Origin: Nonomuraea rubra
GTDB lineage: Bacteria; Actinomycetota; Actinomycetes; Streptosporangiales; Streptosporangiaceae
DNA length: 64,000 nucleotides
Direction of reading: 5' to 3'
Assembly: GCF_014207985.1 (NCBI RefSeq)
Contig: NZ_JACHMI010000001.1
Coordinates: forward strand, 6,803,001-6,867,000
The notes below the pieces were generated by a model. That model saw only the letters and a list, made by a program, of their open reading frames with translations. It was not told the origin of the DNA and did no database searches. The position numbers and the translations under genes were made by a program. The first letter of the stretch is position 1, and every line of letters starts with the position of its first letter. Below, one piece after another: positions 16,159 through 24,247 of this stretch.

Positions 16159-17130
16159 GTGAGCCTGCCCGCCGTTTCCGTGCCGGGGGCGCTGCCGGTC
16201 GAGCCGGCGCGTGACCCGTACCACGTCTACCTCGACTCCCTGACCAGCCCCGAGTCGCGGCGCACGATGCGCGGCTGTCTCGACCGGCTGGCCCGGCTGC
16301 TGACCGGTGACGACAGCGCGACGGGGGCGGGGCAGCCGTGGCACCTGCTGCGGTACGAGCACACCGTGCGGATCCGTACGCTGCTCACCGACCAGGGATG
16401 GTCGGCGGCGTACGTGAACAAGCACCTGGTGGCGCTGCGCCGGGTGCTGAAGGAGGCGTGGCGGCTGGGGCAGACCAGCGCCGAGGACCTCGCCCGCGCC
16501 TCCGACCTGGCCCCGGTGCGGCAGAGCAGATTGCCCGCCGGGCACCACGTGCCGCCCGAGGTGGTGGGGGCGGCGCTGTCGGCGTGCGACGACTCGCCCG
16601 CCGGGGTGCGCGACGCGGCGCTGATCGCCGTGCTGTACTCGACCGGCTGCCGGCGGGCCGAGCTCGGCGGGCTGGCGCTGGCCGACTACGATCCGGGGTC
16701 GCGGTCGCTGCGGGTACGCGGCAAGCGTGACAAGGAGCGCCTGGTCTACCTGACGACGGACGCGATCGGGCTGGTGGAGCGGTGGCTGGCGGTGCGCGGC
16801 GGCGGGCCCGGCGCGCTGTTCAGCCCGATCAGCAAGGCGGGGCGGCTGCGTACGCGTGACGGGCGGCCGGTGGGGCTGACCGGGCAGGGCATCGCCGACA
16901 TCCTGACCCGGCGGTTCGGGGAGGCGGGGGCGGCGCGGCGCACGGCGCACGACTTCCGCCGCACGTTCATCGGCGAGCTGCTGGACGCCGGGGTGGACCT
17001 GGCCACGGCGCAGGCCCTCGTGGGGCACGCCTCGCCGGCCACCACGGCCCGCTACGACCGGCGCCCCGAGCGCACCCGCCGCGAGGCCGTCGACCGCCTC
17101 CGCCTCCCGTCCGCCCGCCCCCTGGCCTGA
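16159..17130 (+). CDS. Tyrosine recombinase/phage-type integrase
   Basis: A 323-residue protein with GTG start. The N-terminal SAM-like core-binding domain is followed by a catalytic domain with the full set: Arg165 (STGCRRAELGG), a Lys in the beta-hairpin GKRDKERLVYL, H264-x-x-R267 (AHDFRRTFIG), the LVGHAS His about residue 290, and the nucleophile Tyr299 (TTARYDRR). Size and layout are like XerC/XerD-type enzymes rather than large phage integrases. It stands alone, with no excisionase, no tRNA and no repeats that look like att sites nearby. It may be a resident recombinase or a leftover of an integrated element. Confidence 0.9.
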   Translation: MSLPAVSVPGALPVEPARDPYHVYLDSLTSPESRRTMRGCLDRLARLLTGDDSATGAGQPWHLLRYEHTVRIRTLLTDQGWSAAYVNKHLVALRRVLKEAWRLGQTSAEDLARASDLAPVRQSRLPAGHHVPPEVVGAALSACDDSPAGVRDAALIAVLYSTGCRRAELGGLALADYDPGSRSLRVRGKRDKERLVYLTTDAIGLVERWLAVRGGGPGALFSPISKAGRLRTRDGRPVGLTGQGIADILTRRFGEAGAARRTAHDFRRTFIGELLDAGVDLATAQALVGHASPATTARYDRRPERTRREAVDRLRLPSARPLA

Positions 17131-17242
17131 CCACCCGCCCGGCGAGGCCGCCGCGGCGCGTTCTGCAAGTGACCTCTCCGAAGTGCGGCGATGCCGCTCC
17201 GGCGCGGGCGGGTGGCCGGGCCGGAGCGGTCGGATGCGGGGG

Positions 17243-18937
17243 TCAGCCCGCGAGGCGGGGCACGATGCCGGAGCTGTGCAGGCGTTCGCGGGCCGCCGCG
17301 ATGGCCTCGTCGGTCGTGGCGAACACCTGACCGGCCTGGTCCAGCCGGGCGATCACCCCGAGCGCCTCCAGCGGCTGATGGTGCCCGTCGGGGATGCCCG
17401 ACACGTACACCATGACCCCGCGCCCTTCGAGCCGTTCGATGGTGTCGGAGAGCACCTTCGCCCCGCTGGCGTCGATGGTGCTGACCAGGCGCATGCGCAG
17501 CACCACCACGGACACGCCCGTCACCTCGGACAGATCCATCAGCAGCCGGTGGGCCGCGGCGAAGAACAGCGGCCCGTCCAGCCGGTAGGTGACGATGTGC
17601 TCGGCGAGCAGGGCGTGCTCGTCCTCGGTGTGCTGCGGTTGCAGGTCGTGGCGGAGCGGCTCCCGGTAGAAGCGCACGTTCCGCGCGATCGCCCGCAGCG
17701 CCAGCGCCCCCGCGACGATCAGGCCGAGGATGATGGCCAGAACGGTGTCGAGGGTCAGCGTGGCGACGGCGGTCAGCACGAGCACCGCCGCGTCGCTCCT
17801 GGTCGAGCGCCACATGGCGCGTACGGAGTCGCGCTCGATCATGCGGACGGAGGTCGCCAGCAGCACCCCGGCCAGCGCGGCGAGCGGGATCTTGGAGACC
17901 AGCCCGGCGGCGGTGTAGACGATGGCGCCCAGGATCAGCGCGTGGGCCAGCGCCGCGAGCCGGGAGGTCGCCCCGGAGCGGACGTTGACGGCGGTCCTGA
18001 CGATGGCACCGGTGCCGGGCATGCCGCCGAACAGCGGGGTGACGAGGTTGGCGATGCCCTGGCCGAACAGCTCCCTGTCGGGGTCGTGCCGGTGCCGTCC
18101 GGTCATGTTGTCGGCGACGGTGGCCGACAGCAGCGACTCCATCGAGGCCAGCGCGGCCACCGCGATGGCGGGGGCGATGAGGGACGGCAGCACGTCGAGG
18201 TCGAGGAAGCCCAGCGACGGTGCGGGCAGCCCCTGTGGCAGGTGGCCGATCCTGGCCAGGGGCAGCTCGGCCAGCTCCGCGCCGAGGGTGACGGCGACCA
18301 CGGCCAGCAGCGAGAACGGCACGTTCGGCCGCAGGCTCGCGCCCACCAGCAGCGCCGCCGCCACGATGAAGGTGACCGACATGGCCCACCAGTGCGGCCT
18401 GGCCAGGAAGTCGATCACGGCGTGCCAGGCCACGACCGCGACCTTGTCGCTGTCGTGCGCCGGGACGCCGAGCGCGTGCGGGAACTGCTGCAGGCCGATG
18501 ACGCCGGCCATGCCGACGGTGAAGCCGGCCACGACGGGCGCGGGGACCAGGGACATGTAACGTCCGGCCCGCGCCAGGGCGAGCATGACGAGCAGCGTTC
18601 CCGCCAGCAGCCCGACGGTGAGCACGCCGGAGGCGCCGTGGTCGCTCATGATGGGCATGAGCACGACGGTCATCGCGCCGCTGGTGCCCGACACCTGCAG
18701 CGCCGAGCCGCCGAACAGCGCGGCCAGCGATCCGGCGACCACCGCGGTGGCCAGGCCGGAGGCGGCTCCGAGGCCGGAGGAGACGCCGAACCCGAGTGCC
18801 AGCGGCAGCGCGACGATCGCCACGGTGAGGCCGGCCAGCAGGTTGTTGCGGGGCTGGTCGCGCATGGCGGCGAGCGCTGCCCGTTCGGGCAGCACCGACC
18901 GCAGGCGTCCCCAGCCCGCGACCATCACGCCCGTCAC
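17243..18937 (-). CDS. SulP-family anion transporter with STAS domain
   Basis: A 564-residue membrane protein with the SLC26/SulP signature near its start (NNLLAGLTVAIVALPLALGF) and about 12-14 hydrophobic segments. Other conserved blocks are FGQGIANLVTPLFGGMPGTG and SKIPLAALAGVLLATSVRMI. The cytoplasmic C-terminus (about residues 440-555) is a STAS domain (LDGPLFFAAAHRLLMDL ... VSTIDASGAKVL). It imports sulfate, bicarbonate or another anion; the substrate is not readable. GTG 18937 or ATG 18925 could be the start. An AT-rich promoter-like stretch lies about 100 nt upstream. Confidence 0.92.
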   Translation of the reverse strand: MTGVMVAGWGRLRSVLPERAALAAMRDQPRNNLLAGLTVAIVALPLALGFGVSSGLGAASGLATAVVAGSLAALFGGSALQVSGTSGAMTVVLMPIMSDHGASGVLTVGLLAGTLLVMLALARAGRYMSLVPAPVVAGFTVGMAGVIGLQQFPHALGVPAHDSDKVAVVAWHAVIDFLARPHWWAMSVTFIVAAALLVGASLRPNVPFSLLAVVAVTLGAELAELPLARIGHLPQGLPAPSLGFLDLDVLPSLIAPAIAVAALASMESLLSATVADNMTGRHRHDPDRELFGQGIANLVTPLFGGMPGTGAIVRTAVNVRSGATSRLAALAHALILGAIVYTAAGLVSKIPLAALAGVLLATSVRMIERDSVRAMWRSTRSDAAVLVLTAVATLTLDTVLAIILGLIVAGALALRAIARNVRFYREPLRHDLQPQHTEDEHALLAEHIVTYRLDGPLFFAAAHRLLMDLSEVTGVSVVVLRMRLVSTIDASGAKVLSDTIERLEGRGVMVYVSGIPDGHHQPLEALGVIARLDQAGQVFATTDEAIAAARERLHSSGIVPRLAG

Positions 18938-19036
18938 GTTGTGTCACCGATCGAATCGGTACGGTGACCGTGCATACACATGAAAGGTCCGTTCACCACC
19001 ACTCCTTCTTGGTAAAGACAACCCCGGCTTGTCCCA

Positions 19037-19082
19037 AATTGCATAAATTTGCAATTCGTGAAGAGGTTGTCAGGATAACAAC
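19037..19082. promoter_or_regulatory. AT-rich upstream region of the SulP gene with two inverted repeats
   Basis: Within 18938-19171 there is a markedly AT-rich patch. It holds the perfect repeat aattgca-N6-tgcaatt (19037-19056) and gttgt-N7-acaac (19066-19082). These are candidate operator/promoter elements for the leftward SulP gene. No gene is seen in this gap. Confidence 0.4.
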
Positions 19083-19171
19083 TACACCCCCTCTCACCTG
19101 GTTAAACTCCCCCGGCCTCGCCATATTCGCCAGCCGCGAAATCGGGCCGATACTGAAAATGCGCCACGAAA

Positions 19172-19774
19172 TCAGGCAGTCAGCATTCCGAAACCCTGCT
19201 CCGCCGCGCGCACCGCTTCCACCTCGACCTCCGCCATCGGCCGCCCGTCCGCGAGCAGTTGCCAGTTGCGCCGGGCGAGCACCCGTTGCGTGGCCACCAC
19301 CTGCCCGGCCAGCAGCCGCGCCGTCAGCTCGTCGGCCGTCTCCGCGAGCGCCCCGGCCAGGGCCTCCTCGTCGCGCGCCATGTGCTGGTGGAGCCGCCCC
19401 AGCAGGCTGGGCGCCTCGAAGAACACCATGCGGTGGTAGGCCACCACCTCGGGGTCGTCGTTGAGCCCGGTGATCGGGTCGTGCCGGGCCAGGCCGTCGA
19501 GGAAGTGGCGGCGCAGCGCCTCGACCGGCCGCTCGCCCGGGGCCCGCTCCCGCACCACCCGGGCCGACTCGCCGAGGTGGTCGGCGATCCGGTGCAGGAC
19601 GAGGTCCTCCTTGGTGGCGAAGTACTTGAACAGTGTCGGCTTGGACACCCCGGCCGCCGCCGCGACCTGCGCGACGGACACCTCGTCGAAGCCGTGCTCC
19701 AGGAAGAGCGTGATGGCCGCGGTGGAGATGGCCTCGTGCACGCGCTGCCGTTGCAGCTCCCGCAGTCCCGTCAT
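19172..19774 (-). CDS. TetR-family repressor divergent from the HelD-like ATPase
   Basis: A 200-residue TetR protein from the ATG at 19774. The N-terminal helix-turn-helix reads ITLFLEHGFDEVSVAQVAAA then AGVSKPTLFKYFATKEDLVL, typical of the family. The C-terminal ligand-binding part is helical with no recognised ligand class. The divergent gene starts at 19842, and a 40-bp palindrome fills the gap. The protein therefore very probably represses itself and the HelD-like gene, released by an unknown (perhaps antibiotic) ligand. Confidence 0.92.
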   Translation of the reverse strand: MTGLRELQRQRVHEAISTAAITLFLEHGFDEVSVAQVAAAAGVSKPTLFKYFATKEDLVLHRIADHLGESARVVRERAPGERPVEALRRHFLDGLARHDPITGLNDDPEVVAYHRMVFFEAPSLLGRLHQHMARDEEALAGALAETADELTARLLAGQVVATQRVLARRNWQLLADGRPMAEVEVEAVRAAEQGFGMLTA

Positions 19775-19789
19775 GAGCACACTCTAGCA

Positions 19790-19829
19790 AAGTGTTAACC
19801 TGGTTAAGTTCTTAACCGAGTTAACACTT
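19790..19829. promoter_or_regulatory. 40-bp palindromic operator between TetR and HelD-like genes
   Basis: Arms aagtgttaacctggttaag and cttaaccgagttaacactt match at 17 of 19 positions around a central TT. It sits between the two divergent start codons, within 16 nt of each. The two nested GTTAA half-sites suggest two TetR dimers. Confidence 0.85.
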
Positions 19830-19841
19830 CTGGGGGGTGTG

Positions 19842-21824
19842 ATGGCCACGCTCGACGACGAGCGGGAGTACGTCGAACGCTGCAGGGCCGGCCTGCGCAG
19901 GATGCTGGAGGGCGCGCGGGACAACGTCATCGTCGGTGAGACCGTGGCCGGCGACCGCTACAGCGCCGAACGCCTGGGCCGGCATCTCAAGAGCCTGGCC
20001 AAGGAGCTGAGCGAGGAGCCCGAGGGCCCGCCGTTCTTCGGGCTGCTGGACTTCGGGCCGGGCTCCGCCGAGCACGCGGGGCGGGCGTACCACATCGGCC
20101 GCCGGCACATCAGCGGCGAGCCCGGCGGCCCGCCCGTCGTGATCGACTGGCGTGCGCCGGTCTCGCGCGCCTTCTACCGGGCCAGTGCCCGCGATCCGCA
20201 GGGCGTGGACGTACGTCGCCGCTTCGGCTGGTCGGGCACCACCCTCACCGGCTTCGAGGACGAGCGGCTCTCGCGCGGGGAGGAGGGCGAGAGCAGGATC
20301 CTCGCGGCCGAGATCGAGCGCCCCCGCGTCGGGCCCATGCGCGACATCGTCGCCACCATCCAGCCCGAGCAGGACGACCTCGTCCGCGCCGAGCTGGACA
20401 CCTCCATCTGCGTCCAGGGCGCCCCCGGCACCGGCAAGACGGCGGTCGGCCTGCACCGGGCCGCGTACCTGCTCTACGCCCACCGCCGGCGCCTCCAGCG
20501 CGCCGGCGTGCTCGTGCTCGGGCCCAACCGGGCCTTCCTGGGCTACATCTCGGCCGTGCTGCCGGCGCTCGGCGAGGTGGACGTCGAGCAGACGACGCTG
20601 GAACGGCTGCTGGCCACCGTCCCCGTCACGGCGGTGGACGGCGAGGCGACGGCCGAGGTCAAGCACGACGCCCGCATGGCGCGGGTGCTGCGCAGGGCCC
20701 TGTACGGGCGGATCGCCAAGCCGGTCGAGCCGGTCGCGGTGCCCGACGGCTCCTTCCGGTGGCGGGTGTACGAGGACGAGCTGCGCCGCATCGTGGACGA
20801 CACCCGGCGCGAGTCCCTGCCCTACGGCACCGGCCGCGAACGCGTCAGGGCACGGGTGGTCGAGTCCATCCGCCGCCAGGCCGAGGCCCGCGGGCAGACC
20901 GCCACCGCGCCCTGGCTGCGCAGGATCGGCCGCGGCGTCACCCCGTGGCTCGACCGGATCTGGCCGTCCGCCAAGCCGCAGGAGGTCCTGTACGAGCTGC
21001 TGCGCGGCCCCGCACCGGACGGCCGCGACCCCGCGCGCGGCCTGCTGACGGACGCCGAGCGCGCGGCCCTGACCTGGAGCAGGCCGCCGCGCAGCGTCAG
21101 GAGCGCGAAGTGGTCGGCGGCCGACCTGGTGCTGCTGGACGAGCTCGGCGCGCTGATCGAGCGCCCGCGCGGCTACGGCCACGTGATCGTGGACGAGGCC
21201 CAGGACCTGTCGCCCATGGAGTGCCGGGCGGTCGCCAGGCGTAGCGAGCACGGCTCGCTGACCGTGCTCGGCGACCTGGCGCAGGGCACCACGCCGTGGG
21301 CGGCGTCGTCCTGGCCCGAACGTCTGGAGCTGCTCGGCAAGCCCGGAGGCGAGGTCATCGCGCTCACCACCGGGTTCCGCGTCCCGGCGGCCGTGGTGGA
21401 GCTGGCCAACACGCTGCTGGCGGCGCTGGAGGTGGAGGTGCCCGCGACGCGCTCGTACCGCTCCGACGGGCGGCTGCGGGTGATGGAGGTGCCCGTGCTG
21501 GAGAAGGGGGTGGTGGAGGCGGTGCGGGAGGCGTCCGGGTTCGAGGGCTCGATCGGGGTGATCGCGGCGGACGCCGGCGTGGAGGCGATCAGCGCCGCAC
21601 TCTGGAACGAGGGTCTCGACGTGAGCGGGCGGCTCAGCGTCATGCCCGCCTCGATGTGCAAGGGCCTGGAGTACGACCACGTCGTCGTGGCCGAGCCGGC
21701 GGCCATCGCCGAGGCGGAGCGGCGGGGTCTCAACCGCCTGTACGTCGCCCTCACCCGGGCCGTCTCCCGGCTCGACGTCGTGCACGCCCGGCCCCTTCCG
21801 CCACAGCTCGCCCGCCCATCCTGA
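19842..21824 (+). CDS. HelD-like RNA polymerase-recycling ATPase (UvrD/Rep helicase fold)
   Basis: A 660-residue superfamily 1 ATPase. The N-terminus is a coiled-coil-like helix pair (DEREYVERCRAGLRRMLEGA) and a domain with YHIGRRHI and PPVVIDWRAPVSRAFYRA, which is typical of HelD. Walker A is GAPGTGKTAVGLHRAAYLLY (about residues 196-215), Walker B is HVIVDEAQDLSPMEC, followed by TTGFRVP and a C-terminal GLNRLYVALTRAVSRL. Actinobacterial HelD proteins dismantle stalled RNA polymerase, and the HelR branch gives rifamycin resistance. Control by a private TetR operator hints at ligand induction. I cannot tell HelD from HelR by eye. Confidence 0.9.
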   Translation: MATLDDEREYVERCRAGLRRMLEGARDNVIVGETVAGDRYSAERLGRHLKSLAKELSEEPEGPPFFGLLDFGPGSAEHAGRAYHIGRRHISGEPGGPPVVIDWRAPVSRAFYRASARDPQGVDVRRRFGWSGTTLTGFEDERLSRGEEGESRILAAEIERPRVGPMRDIVATIQPEQDDLVRAELDTSICVQGAPGTGKTAVGLHRAAYLLYAHRRRLQRAGVLVLGPNRAFLGYISAVLPALGEVDVEQTTLERLLATVPVTAVDGEATAEVKHDARMARVLRRALYGRIAKPVEPVAVPDGSFRWRVYEDELRRIVDDTRRESLPYGTGRERVRARVVESIRRQAEARGQTATAPWLRRIGRGVTPWLDRIWPSAKPQEVLYELLRGPAPDGRDPARGLLTDAERAALTWSRPPRSVRSAKWSAADLVLLDELGALIERPRGYGHVIVDEAQDLSPMECRAVARRSEHGSLTVLGDLAQGTTPWAASSWPERLELLGKPGGEVIALTTGFRVPAAVVELANTLLAALEVEVPATRSYRSDGRLRVMEVPVLEKGVVEAVREASGFEGSIGVIAADAGVEAISAALWNEGLDVSGRLSVMPASMCKGLEYDHVVVAEPAAIAEAERRGLNRLYVALTRAVSRLDVVHARPLPPQLARPS

Positions 21825-21896
21825 GATGGGCATATTTCTCGACATGCGGCTTCCGTCCGGTGTGTGATGTGTGCACCCTCCGAGAGGAGCCCGCGC

Positions 21897-22397
21897 GTGT
21901 CCTCCTCCCCCACCCCGGGCGACCGGCCTGCCACCAGCGACACACCCGGCCAGAGCCACCCGCTCACCCCAGGCAGCACCCCCGACCAGAGCGAGCCGCT
22001 CACCGCAGGTAGCGCGCCTCATACGAGCGACCCGCTCGCCACAGCCGGCGCGCCCGAACCCAGCGGCACGTCCGAGCCCAGCGGCCCTCCCAGCGCCGGC
22101 GATGCAGGACACCGGGGCGGCATCGCTGGGGCGGATGGTGCGGGCGGGCGGCCGCAGGGGGTGATGGCGCCGATAGCGCGGGGGCCGCGGGTGCTGGATC
22201 AGGTGCCGTCGGTCATCGGGTTCGTCTGCGGCGCGGTGGCCGTGCTCTACCTGCCGGTCCTGTTCGGGCTGGCCGGGGTCGTGCTGGGCGTCGTGGGTCA
22301 TGCCCGCGGCGAGCCCCTGGGCCGGTGGGCCGCCATCGCCGCAGGCGCGGGGATGCTGCTCGGCACGCTCCTCAGCATCCTGCTCACCCCGAGGTAG
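21897..22397 (+). CDS. Small DUF4190-like membrane protein with Pro/Ser/Thr-rich N-terminus
   Basis: A 166-residue protein. GTG 21897 was chosen because GAGAGGAG lies 7 nt before it; the frame is open further upstream. Residues 1-~95 are low-complexity and rich in Pro, Ser, Thr and Gly (repeated PGxxP and EPSG segments). The C-terminus has two hydrophobic helices (VIGFVCGAVAVLYLPVLFGL and WAAIAAGAGMLLGTLLSILL) joined by a GVVGHARGEPLGRWA loop, the DUF4190 pattern. Function is unknown; such proteins are common small membrane components in actinobacteria. Confidence 0.75.
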   Translation: MSSSPTPGDRPATSDTPGQSHPLTPGSTPDQSEPLTAGSAPHTSDPLATAGAPEPSGTSEPSGPPSAGDAGHRGGIAGADGAGGRPQGVMAPIARGPRVLDQVPSVIGFVCGAVAVLYLPVLFGLAGVVLGVVGHARGEPLGRWAAIAAGAGMLLGTLLSILLTPR

Positions 22398-22399
22398 AG

Positions 22400-22580
22400 C
22401 CCTGAGGCGGTGGCCAGCGCCACGGTGGGCGACAGGCGGGCGGCACGCATCGCCGGGAACAGCCCGAGCAGCAGGTTCGTGAAGGCGCCCGCGGGTTCAC
22501 GGTACGCGGCCCCCGCCCGCCCACACCTGCACCCCGGCCCTGGCCAGGCCGAACCGTTCGGCCGCCGCCCCCCGCACGAC
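22400..22580 (-). pseudogene. Remnant of a MacB/FtsX-type ABC permease
   Basis: Two short blocks of permease-like sequence remain in different frames on the minus strand. VVRGAAAERFGLARAGVQVW then AGG (about 22580-22500) looks like the periplasmic part of a MacB-type permease. GAFTNLLLGLFPAMRAARLS then PTVAL (about 22489-22415) looks like the C-terminal end, where intact proteins have GLxPAxRAARLSPxEAL. The sequence between and beyond is lost, so this is a decayed gene. It explains most of the 270-nt gap at 22398-22667. Confidence 0.55.
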
Positions 22581-22667
22581 GGGCTGGTGACGGCGCCGGC
22601 GCGCGCCGGGGGCGGGCCGCGCGTGGAGGTACGGCTGCCGCGCACCACGGCGTGAGATCCTGGACGG

Positions 22668-23264
22668 ATGCTGACGCCGATCGACACGCTGCGCGAGCAG
22701 GTCACCGCCCGGCTGGCCGCCTTCGAGCGCAGGCAGGTCCCACCGGCCGGTGGGGTGCGCAGGGCCGGCGTCACGGTGTGCGTGCTGGAGGACGACGGTG
22801 GCGGCCCGTACGTGGTGGTGATCAGGCGGGCGGCGCGCGGCCGGAACCCGGGGCAGTGGGCGCTGCCCGGCGGGCGTGCCGACGACGGGGAGCGGCCGGA
22901 GGAGGCGGCGCTGCGCGAGCTGGCCGAGGAGACCGGCGTCACGGGGGTCGAGGTGGCGGGGCTGCTCGACGACTTCGTCACCGACTCGGGGTTCGTGATC
23001 ACTCCGGTGGTGGCGTTCGGCGGCCGTCAGGAGCCGGTGCCGGACCCGCGGGAGGTGGCCTCGGTGCACGCGGTGCCGCTGGAGCGGTTCCTGGCGCCGG
23101 GGGTGCCGCGCTGGCGGGGCGAGCTGCTGCAGATGCCGCTGGGGCCGTCCATCGTGATCCACGCGCCGACGGGGGCCATCCTGTGGCAGTTCGCCGAGGT
23201 GGCGTTGCGGGGGCGGGAGCAGCGGGTCTTCGACGTGGCGCAGCCGCACTGGACCAGGACGTGA
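22668..23264 (+). CDS. Nudix hydrolase (CoA pyrophosphatase-like)
   Basis: A 198-residue protein with a complete Nudix box, G-x5-E-x7-REUxEExGU, read as GGRADDGERPEEAALRELAE then ETGV. Before it is GRNPGQWALPGGR, and the N-terminal part starts MLTPIDTLREQVTARLAAFE. Layout and the acidic box position fit the NudL/CoA-pyrophosphatase branch, though the substrate is not certain. It hydrolyses a nucleoside diphosphate linked to another moiety using Mg2+. Flanked by a permease remnant upstream and, beyond a hairpin, an acyltransferase gene. Confidence 0.9.
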   Translation: MLTPIDTLREQVTARLAAFERRQVPPAGGVRRAGVTVCVLEDDGGGPYVVVIRRAARGRNPGQWALPGGRADDGERPEEAALRELAEETGVTGVEVAGLLDDFVTDSGFVITPVVAFGGRQEPVPDPREVASVHAVPLERFLAPGVPRWRGELLQMPLGPSIVIHAPTGAILWQFAEVALRGREQRVFDVAQPHWTRT

Positions 23265-23458
23265 TCCGGTAAAGAGCGGCCCATGAGGTAGGCGCGATTA
23301 CCTTCAGGGGCGGACGGTGTGCTTAACTCAAGATTGCCGATGTGGTTAGTGTCCCCCGGGCCGCAAATTACCGCCTTCACGGAATACCGTTCGGCTGGAG
23401 CCGTGTTGTGCACCTCGCCGAGGAGGCGACCGCCACATCGGCCTTAACAGCTTTTCCC

Positions 23459-23487
23459 AGGCGTCCCGCCGCACCGGCGGGGCGCCT
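23459..23487. terminator. 13-bp hairpin in the Nudix-acyltransferase gap
   Basis: Arms aggcgtcccgccg / cggcggggcgcct with a 3-nt loop; the single mismatch becomes a G-U pair in RNA, so the stem is unbroken. There is no U-tail. It may end the Nudix transcript or lie in the leader of the acyltransferase gene 46 nt downstream. The rest of 23265-23532 shows nothing definite. Confidence 0.5.
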
Positions 23488-23532
23488 GATCTATGGTGGG
23501 GTGGCCGCAGACCCGATGATCAGGAGAGCTCG

Positions 23533-24192
23533 TTGCTGTACGAAGTGGTCAAGTTCGCCGCCGCGCCGCTGACGAACGCGATGTGCAGGCCGCACATCTC
23601 GGGCGCGGCCTACGTTCCGAGGAGCGGGCCCGCGATCCTGGCCGTCAACCACCTGTCGGTACTCGACTCGTTCCTGCTGCCGGCGCTGCTGCCCAGGCAC
23701 GTGACGTTCACCGCCAAGAACGAGTACTTCGACGGCAACCCCGTCTCCGGGTTCTTCATGCGGCTGGGCGGCAGCCTGCCGATCGACCGGGAGAGCGCGC
23801 ACGCCGCGCAGGCCATGCTCGACGACGCCGCCGCCCTGCTGGAGCGGGGCGAGCTGTTCGGCATCCACCCCGAGGGCACCCGCTCCCCCGACGGCCGCCT
23901 CTACCGCGGCAAGATCGGGGTGGCCTGGCTGGCGCTCAAGACGGGTGCCCCGGTGCTGCCGGTGGCGCTCAGCGGCACCGACAAGGTCCTGCCGTACGGG
24001 GCGAAGGTGCCCAGGCCGGCGCGGATCGGCATCTCCATCGGCGCGCCGATGCGCTTCACCGGCGACCACACCAGCGCGCGTGACCGGCGGCGGGTGACCG
24101 ACGAGATCATGGCGGCCATCCAGGAGCTGTCCGGCCAGGAGTACGTGCCGACGTACGCGGCCAGTTACAAGGCTTCGAATGGAATGCCCTGA
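23533..24192 (+). CDS. 1-acyl-glycerol-phosphate acyltransferase (PlsC family)
   Basis: A 219-residue protein with TTG start 6 nt after GGAG. It has the acyltransferase motif I NHLSVLDS (HxxxxD catalytic pair), FFMRLGGSLPIDRES as motif II, the glycerol-phosphate-binding motif III GIHPEGTRSPDGRLYRGK, and motif IV APVLPVALSG. It transfers an acyl chain from acyl-CoA or acyl-ACP to lysophosphatidate or a related acceptor at the membrane. There is no long N-terminal transmembrane helix, only a short hydrophobic start (LYEVVKFAAAPLTN). Confidence 0.92.
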   Translation: MLYEVVKFAAAPLTNAMCRPHISGAAYVPRSGPAILAVNHLSVLDSFLLPALLPRHVTFTAKNEYFDGNPVSGFFMRLGGSLPIDRESAHAAQAMLDDAAALLERGELFGIHPEGTRSPDGRLYRGKIGVAWLALKTGAPVLPVALSGTDKVLPYGAKVPRPARIGISIGAPMRFTGDHTSARDRRRVTDEIMAAIQELSGQEYVPTYAASYKASNGMP

Positions 24193-24247
24193 TTCGGACG
24201 CTAGGCTCGGACACCTGTCGTCTCGTCGAGGAGCAGGGGGCTGATCA

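Noticed and set aside
16100..17242. att sites for the tyrosine recombinase
   Set aside because: No tRNA end and no convincing direct repeats were found near the gene.
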